Assembly: GCF_036373705.1 (NCBI RefSeq)
Contig: NC_089864.1
Span: forward strand, 10,680,001-10,744,000
Length of the DNA: 64,000 nt
Source of the DNA: Amia ocellicauda
Taxonomy: Eukaryota; Chordata; Actinopteri; Amiiformes; Amiidae
Reading direction: 5' to 3'
The position numbers were made by a program, and so were the translations under genes. Positions 59,101 through 64,000 of this stretch are shown here, piece after piece. A model generated the notes under the pieces. The model was not told where the DNA came from. It saw only the letters and a program-made list of their open reading frames with translations, and ran no database searches. The stretch's first letter is position 1; each line of letters opens with the position of its first letter.

Positions 59101-62100
59101 AAACCTTTTTTCTATGTATCTGAGCTGCGCAGGAGGGGGGACAAAGCAGATAACCAGCATGGAGGGGATTTGCGGGAGCCCATCTGGGCCCAGTTTTCGG
59201 CTATTAGTGTGGTCAGGAGGTGGACGGCCTAACCCCAGTAGGGTAGCCTTCAGGAAGTGCTGGCAGGAAGTCTTAGCAGAGGAACTCCCAGGAGCGCTGC
59301 CTGATTATCCTGGAAGGGCTTCACAGTGACCCTGTGGGGAGATGGCTAGACACCAGACAAGCCGCTCAAGTCCCCTTATGCGGCAGGATCCCCTAGCTCA
59401 GCTGACTGTTGCGGAGCTTGGCATATAACTTTAAACCGTTTCAACGCCGAGTCAAAGGGAAGCAGTGAAGTGCAGTAATGGCCGGCGCGGCGGGGGCTGG
59501 CGGTGACAGAAGTGGTGGGAAGCCTGGTCAATCTGCTCCTTTGTCTTGTGCTTGACCTCATAGGATGAATTCTCATTGCAGATACAAAGAGGCTTTTCTC
59601 CAGGGCCAGGGGTGCACCTTGTTTTCAGACTTACCCTGCCAACGCGCACCACTCCTCCACAGACCTTAGTGCTTGAGTAGTCTCGGCACTAACGCTGGGC
59701 CAGAGTCGTGCCACCTGGAGCTCCGTCGGGTATCGAACTTGCATCGGCCTTTATTCTTAGTGGTAGCGATATGTTTTAATTTTCCTGAGGGTTAAAGATA
59801 GTGCCTTATTGTCAGTATATACTTTAATATTCTTCACGAGTGTCTAAATAAGTGCCTTTAAAAAATAACAATGTAGAAATTGGAATGTAACTTGCAGTAC
59901 ATTAATACCTACATAAAACATCTGCTTTTTCTGCAGTTATGACTCAGACATTCATCTTGCTTCAGAAAATGTATTGTTCAGAGAAAAAAAAAGGGAAAGC
60001 ATTTTAATACTCTTTTTTTTTCAGTGGGAAAGCAGAAAATAGACTCGTCCCAATTATGAATATGGAAAAAAACAATTTGCGTCCTTTCTTGACACTAATG
60101 GTTTAAATTACCATCTTCCTTGTCAATTCTGCTTACTTAACGTTAAGTACAGTGCTTCTTTTTTTCGGCACTGAAGTCCTCAGGCTGCCTTCACCTCAAC
60201 TTGAAAGAGTGGTGAGGTGTTTATTTTCCCAAAAACGTTTGGGAACGAGATCTGAACCTGCTGCTGGGGAGCCACATATATCTCTCCTGCTTGGGGTTCA
60301 GCGTCTTTCATCTTGCAGAGACTCTAAACAATAAGACGTGTCTGAACGGACTTAGCAGCACCTGTCCTGAGTAAATAAATAAGAGGGCTTTTAGTCTAGG
60401 ACTGGCAACAAGAATATAAAGGGAGCAGACTTGTGCTCTGAGCTATGCAGGGTATCCACTGCAGACACTGCTTAACTGAAGTTCCTTGTCTCTAATTAAT
60501 TGCTGCTTTGTAGGACACAAATGATCAAAAAGCCTTTTGGAAAATTATATATTTATCTTAAAAATTCACCTCCATTTACAGAGTTGAACAGTGCCTTTGT
60601 ATTTTTGCCTTAAATTATCTCAGTTTTAGTTTTGTCCTGTTTGATAGACCTCATGCTTCTGAAGAGAAATGTACATCTTTTGAACTGATGTGTCCTTGTT
60701 TTGGGAACAAAAATGTTAATATCCCAAAACTAAGTATTGAAAAAGATTATCTTATTAAAGGCTGTGTTTCTATTTTCTTTTAGGATAAGAAAATAAGTCT
60801 CATAAGAGATTTGAAGTATATGACCCAAGGAAAACGAGCAGCATCTTTCAGCATGGTCTAATCAATTAGACATACAATGTTAGTGATCTCTGCTCAGAAT
60901 TTAACCAGAAAATGTTTTGTTTTATGTGCATTTTTAAAGCACTACTCTTATATAATATATAATAATATTAGCCCAGGAGCACCAAAGGCTATAACATCCT
61001 ACTTTAAAATGTCTTCATGAATATTTGATCATGTGGTTAGTTCTATCAGATAGACCACCGGATACTGTCACAGCAGGTTATTAAACACTAGAAATGGAAC
61101 TGGCCACAAAAAAGTAACCTGACTACTGGTTTAAATTTATGGTTGTAACAGTCTCTAAAACGGCCTTCATGGTCTTCAGTGTACTCAAGTAGGTCAACAG
61201 ATGAAGGCGGACCTTTTAATGTCTTTCGTTTGGGGTGAAGATCAGATCCCGAGTGTAAGAAATAATAAGCCCACGACTTGTAGCAAGAGAGCAAACGGCC
61301 CGGACTGTGTTTAAGTAGCCTGTGGCTTATCCATCCCTTTAATAACGATAAAATGAATTAAACCCTTCTTGTGATTTGGTTTCGGGACTGGAACAGTAAT
61401 TTCCTGAGAGGATGTATTCTTTATGATTATCAAACTCGAAATCGGTGTCACTTCAAAGCCGGCAGTTAAACCTACACAGTGTAACACAAGAGGCTTACAG
61501 TGAGGAGCTGGGCAGTGCGTGTGCGTGGTTTGAAATAAACCTGTGTCTGCTACCTCTCCTTCCAATTTACAGGTTTATTCAATTAAATCTGCTCGTACTG
61601 ATATCATGCCTGAATGTTATACTGGATGAAGACATTAAGTCCTACAATGTGGTGCTTTGGCAAAGCCCTTCAGTTGATGTTATCGTTCTTTGATTGACGG
61701 GTAACCCTGAGCTCTTGGAAACGAAAAAAAGAAACTTGTTACCGATTGAATAATGTTTATTATTTTAGGAACATTGTCATAACCCGATATTTTGTCTTAT
61801 GATTAATACTAAGGCTCACATTCAGGCATCATTCACATTTCTGTAGAGTTCTGGATTTCAGAGAAGTAACTGTATATTTGTAGACTAAGTTGGAAATTAG
61901 ACGGCCGGTAGTGGAATTAAAAATTGTGCACATATTTAGCAAAGGAAAAAAAAAAAAAAGTGCCTGTTGGGAAATGTCAGCGCACTGTTTGTACAATGTA
62001 GGCTACTTATGTGTCTTATGTATATTTGTACAATCTAAACTTGAGTGGACATAATGACATGAGATCTTACACTTCATACAATACAATCATCGTCAACTGA

Positions 62101-64000
62101 AGTCCTTTCCTTTCTCGAGGGGCTTCTCTCACGTGTCTGACGACTGTTTGACTAGACTGTCAGCTGAGTGCTAGGCAGCTGCCGTCTGTCTGCAACTGTG
62201 CAGACTTTATCTTTATCAGCAATTGTATTTAGTTTGTATTGTACTGTACACTGTCAATACCAAGTCCTTTATGATCCACAAAGACCTTTAGAAATATATT
62301 TTTAGTTACTTCAATGGAATGAACCAGAATGGAAGACAGTGAAACAAGTCAAAGAGAAGAAATCAAAAGGGATAATATAAGAACCGCTCAAATGCCAACA
62401 GAGCTGTAAAATGCTAGCAGAGGGATTGTGACCTTCTGTTGCTTCATATATTACTTGGCACATAAATGAGCAATGTCTCCTTGACCTCCTTAAAAATAAA
62501 TCTGGATTTTCCAGTTTTGTTTAGCTATGTTTCTAATTTATATGGGAGTGAATGGCATAAAAAATGATTGTGAATTTCTGTTGTATAGAGACTACTTACG
62601 CCACAGTAATCTAGTGCATGATTGAAGTTTGTATACAGGCCTTGTGCAAGATGTGTTACCAAACAAGATAGCCAAAGAGACTTTGGTTTCCTGTATAGGC
62701 TACAGTACAGTGCAAAATGAGATGCATTACTAAAATGATTAATTTTTGAGGAGAAAAACCTGGTCTCTGTAGCTTGACTGTAAGAATATTGAAGTCTATT
62801 CTGTTACAGTCCATTAACCTGGTGATGATTTTGGCTGATGAATTGTAACAACATATTATTCTACTTTTACTGGGAAAACAACTTGCTGCAATTTTTACTG
62901 TGCTGTATCATGTGTACTCGGCACTAATTTGTATTTTCTTTGGTAGCAATTAGTGTTATTCAGGGTTTCACATCGATATGTAAGCCATGAAATCGTTTAA
63001 ACAGTTTAGGAAGCAAAGGTAGAACTAGAGTGAAGGGAAATATTGGAACATTTGAAAGGCCTATTATAGTAATTTATTTGTTACCAAAGGGCAGGCAGAG
63101 TTACAGATACTTAAAACAGACCCCAAGTCATAAAACTTTGCAAGACCACATTACGGCTTCTCTTTGTTTGGGACATGGCTCGAGTTCAAGCAAAGGTCAT
63201 GAAAACCAGGTGCCTTTAATTCATTTATACCTCTGCTGAGCACTATGGTGTGTCGTATAGTAACAGATAATCAGTATGCAAAGTTGTAGGGGTTCAAGAG
63301 TTAAAACAATGGAAATGAGTGAGCACACTGATTATGTGGTTTATACAGATGTGCTTAAAGAAGGACAGACGCTAACTTAATGCTGGCGAACACCAGAGAT
63401 CATTATTAAGGGATTACACATTTGTTGGCATAGTGATTACAGTAAAGAGAATGCATATCGCCATTTTCAAATCTATGCATTTTCAGAAAAGTATTGATTC
63501 ACGTGATGTTTTTGGATGCAAAACTGTTATGTGTAAAAGCAAAGAAATTGGCACGGTGACAGTGACATCTGTGAGATCTCGTATGTCCTTTGACTTTTCT
63601 TTCCAAAATAAATGCATTAGGAACTTTTGAAAAGATTAATATTAAGAAGTTTTCATCGCATTTTTTGTATTTTGAATGCATGGCTGAATAAAGGCACCTC
63701 ATCGGTTTTGTCATATGCGGTGAGTGTAGTGCGCCATTGCTTCACAGATAAAAATAGTGAGCCAGTTCAGTCGCATTATTCATGTTTGAAAGGAACAAGA
63801 ATGGCTTAAAACAGCAGTCCTCCAAACACTTTATATATGTAAGAGTGTATATATGTTTTTCCCCCTCCCAAACTATTGTGGAGGCTTTTTTTCTCCTTTA
63901 TATTTCGATAAATATGTCTTACTCCCCCCAAAAAAATCCTTCCAATAAACACTGTTTATTTTTCTTGAGGAAACCTGCATTCCTGTGCTTTCCTTTGCAC
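43303..64000 (+). CDS. PPHLN1: Periphilin-1, 5' part only (gene runs off the right edge)
   Basis: Periphilin is a nuclear protein of the HUSH complex (with TASOR and MPP8) that silences L1 and other invading elements. Visible exons: 5' exon ending 43311; 45061-45120; 48584-48675; 51129-51308; 54812-54873; possibly 57097-57163. The ATG is split: A at 45120 joins TG at 48584-48585. The protein starts MAYRRERGEMRNDVRYEYER (human-like MAYRRDEM...GRYEYER), continues with RVVNVVPRKPFFERPGEGYNRE (residues 36 on), and reaches GYRWPREEHH around 95. These residues belong to the disordered Arg/Tyr-rich N-terminal part. The C-terminal helical domain that binds TASOR is not in the window. A second in-frame ATG (Met10, 48610) matches a human isoform start. 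The span given includes the first leader ATG and introns. Confidence 0.9.
44131..44166 (+). repeat. (AT)n microsatellite
   Basis: About 15 AT units. Confidence 0.95.
44700..44820 (+). mobile_element. Retroposon tail ending in (TAA)n
   Basis: CTGCACTGTATTATTGTACT, then AAGTCGCACTGGACAAGGGC and GTCTGCTAAGAAAATAATAA. The tail and trinucleotide end are typical of fish SINE/LINE retroposons. Confidence 0.7.
44994..45019 (+). repeat. (AAG)n tract upstream of PPHLN1 exon 2
   Basis: Eight AAG units, about 40 bases before the exon 2 acceptor. Confidence 0.9.
45061..45120 (+). CDS. PPHLN1: PPHLN1 exon 2: 5' UTR plus first base of the start codon
   Basis: A 60-base exon with acceptor TCTCACAG and donor ACAA|GTAAGT. 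Its last base, A, is the first base of the initiator codon. The rest is leader and contains the stop (TGA at 45091-45093) of an upstream ORF begun in exon 1. Confidence 0.75.
46716..46748. repeat. Short perfect inverted repeat
   Basis: TATGATGCTG and CAGCATCATA are separated by 13 bases. Confidence 0.8.
47395..47505 (+). mobile_element. Interspersed repeat tail (GGGCACCAAATGAGCACGAT family)
   Basis: GATGGGTCGAATGGCCTCCT, then CTCGTTTGTAAACTTTATGT. I recall this motif as a high-copy retroposon end in several fish genomes. A diverged second copy is at 58119-58175. Confidence 0.5.
48352..48571 (+). mobile_element. Near-complete tRNA-derived SINE
   Basis: The head has a pol III B box GGTTCAATCC at 48401-48410. 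The body has CCCTTGAGCAAGACACTGTA and CCAGCTGTATAAATGGGTAA, and the tail CCCTGGATAATGGCCTCTGC. It ends about 13 bases before the polypyrimidine/AG acceptor of PPHLN1 exon 3. Confidence 0.85.
48584..48675 (+). CDS. PPHLN1: PPHLN1 exon 3, N-terminus
   Basis: Acceptor (T)nTAG|TGGCG and donor GGG|GTGAGT. It completes Met1 and encodes residues up to 31, including RYEYERAQRERF, which is characteristic of periphilin. A SINE ends only about 13-20 bases before this exon. Confidence 0.9.
48676..51128. other. PPHLN1 intron 3
   Basis: AT-rich intron with C, A and G homopolymer runs (about 49200, 49252, 50790-50810). A less AT-rich stretch around 49370-49700 is unexplained. No coding match. Confidence 0.6.
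51129..51308 (+). CDS. PPHLN1: PPHLN1 exon 4
   Basis: Acceptor GTGGTAG|GGG and donor AGG|GTAGGT; 60 codons (residues 32-91), phase 0. VVNVVPRKP and RPGEGYNRE match the family; the rest is rich in Arg, Asn, Glu and Tyr and less conserved. Confidence 0.92.
52930..52943 (-). promoter_or_regulatory. CTCF-like motif
   Basis: GCCCCCTGGTG on the plus strand; 12 of 14 positions fit the CTCF core in reverse orientation. Confidence 0.3.
53728..53741 (+). promoter_or_regulatory. CTCF-like motif, full match
   Basis: CCACTAGGGGGCAC fits all 14 positions of the degenerate CTCF core, forward orientation. Confidence 0.45.
54812..54873 (+). CDS. PPHLN1: PPHLN1 exon 5
   Basis: Acceptor CTTGTAG|GAA and donor TTCAG|GTAAAG. 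It encodes residues 92-111 plus two bases (AG). GYRWPREEHH corresponds to human GYRWTRDDH. Confidence 0.88.
56572..56604. repeat. Two overlapping palindromes
   Basis: AATGCTTATAT-CT-ATATAAGCATT (56572-56595) overlaps the perfect palindrome GCATTATATAATGC (56591-56604). Confidence 0.85.
57097..57163 (+). CDS. PPHLN1: Possible PPHLN1 exon 6 (uncertain)
   Basis: A pyrimidine-rich acceptor (TTTGTTAG) and a perfect CAG|GTAAGT donor bracket 67 bases. With the two bases from exon 5 it gives 23 open codons, starting RSTNKYTLDVEMIRSPGY. It does not resemble the human residues expected next (DMRDGFRRKSF type), so it could be a lineage-specific alternative exon or a chance pair of splice signals. Confidence 0.3.
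58119..58175 (+). mobile_element. Diverged copy of the 47395 repeat tail
   Basis: GAGCAGCAGAGGTTCAAGAG, then GCCTCCTCCAGTTTGTATCA aligns with the end of the 47395-47505 element. Confidence 0.45.

Larger units (their letters stand above)
54874..64000. other. PPHLN1 intron 5 and onward to window end
   Basis: No exon with clear periphilin similarity was found here apart from the doubtful one at 57097-57163. It contains a B-box-like stretch near 55310, palindromes at 56572-56604, a repeat tail at 58119-58175, a CTCF-like motif (12 of 14) at 58330-58343 and a GC-richer block at 59110-59760. The rest is AT-rich. Confidence 0.6.

Noticed and set aside
59573..59640. Possible plus-strand exon after CTCATTGCAG
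   Set aside because: Phase fits exon 5 but there is no suitable donor on this strand before a stop, and the peptide is unrelated to periphilin.
59452..59652. Minus-strand ORF with Lys/His/Pro-rich peptide in the GC-richer block
   Set aside because: I could not match it to any protein family; kept only as part of the unexplained block.
62332..62409. Short plus-strand ORF beginning MEDSETSQREE, near TTTTTAG
   Set aside because: No matching donor, no similarity to periphilin, in-frame stop after 25 codons.
1..64000. CRISPR arrays, operons, prophage, plasmid features or a new multi-gene defence system
   Set aside because: The window is intron-rich vertebrate DNA; no direct-repeat/spacer arrays or clustered prokaryotic genes are present.
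1..64000. U12-type introns in ZCRB1 or its neighbours
   Set aside because: Every intron read here has GT-AG ends and ordinary U2-type donors; none has the ATATCCTT/GTATCCTT donor.

Overview
The window is nuclear DNA from a vertebrate, most likely a ray-finned fish. Genes are split into short exons with GT-AG introns of up to 16.7 kb in AT-rich sequence, CpG-rich islands sit at promoters, and there are relics of Tc1-like transposons, LINEs and tRNA-derived SINEs. The SINE tails are of a type common in fish. The retroposon set looks more like a non-teleost lineage (sturgeon, paddlefish, gar or bowfin) than a typical teleost, but that is an impression from memory. There are no bacterial operons, CRISPR arrays or plasmid features.

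Four protein-coding genes are recognised by splicing the exons by hand. From left to right: (1) GXYLT1 on the minus strand, glucoside xylosyltransferase of Notch O-glucose glycans. Six exons (749-11456) encode residues 1-365, and the last coding exon lies beyond the left edge. (2) YAF2 on the minus strand, a RING1/YY1-binding Polycomb adaptor, complete in four coding exons (15857-33862, 175 aa). (3) ZCRB1 on the minus strand, the RRM plus CCHC-knuckle protein of the U11/U12 minor spliceosome, complete in seven coding exons plus a 5' UTR exon (39880 to about 43010, 219 aa). (4) PPHLN1 on the plus strand, periphilin-1 of the HUSH silencing complex. Its 5' part is here (promoter about 43.1-43.3 kb, exons to 54873 and perhaps 57163) and it runs off the right edge. 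Gene order and orientation match human 12q12 as I know it, so this is an old conserved syntenic block.

ZCRB1 and PPHLN1 are divergent and share a compact promoter with four CCAAT/ATTGG boxes. GXYLT1 and YAF2 each start in their own GC-rich island. The rest is intron and intergenic DNA with simple repeats and decayed mobile elements: Tc1/mariner transposase relics near 13.2, 24.7, 37.1 and 37.5 kb, two related LINE C-terminal fragments at 37.9 and 40.6 kb, and SINE copies at 26.9, 42.5, 44.7 and 48.4 kb.

The most notable details are a PPHLN1 start codon split across an exon junction behind two short upstream ORFs, a SINE that forms the sequence just before that start-codon exon, a start-stop upstream ORF in ZCRB1, a long near-palindromic foldback in GXYLT1 intron 4, and CTCF-like motifs that could bracket the block. 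I see no evidence for a new multi-gene system; this is an ordinary, well-conserved vertebrate locus.
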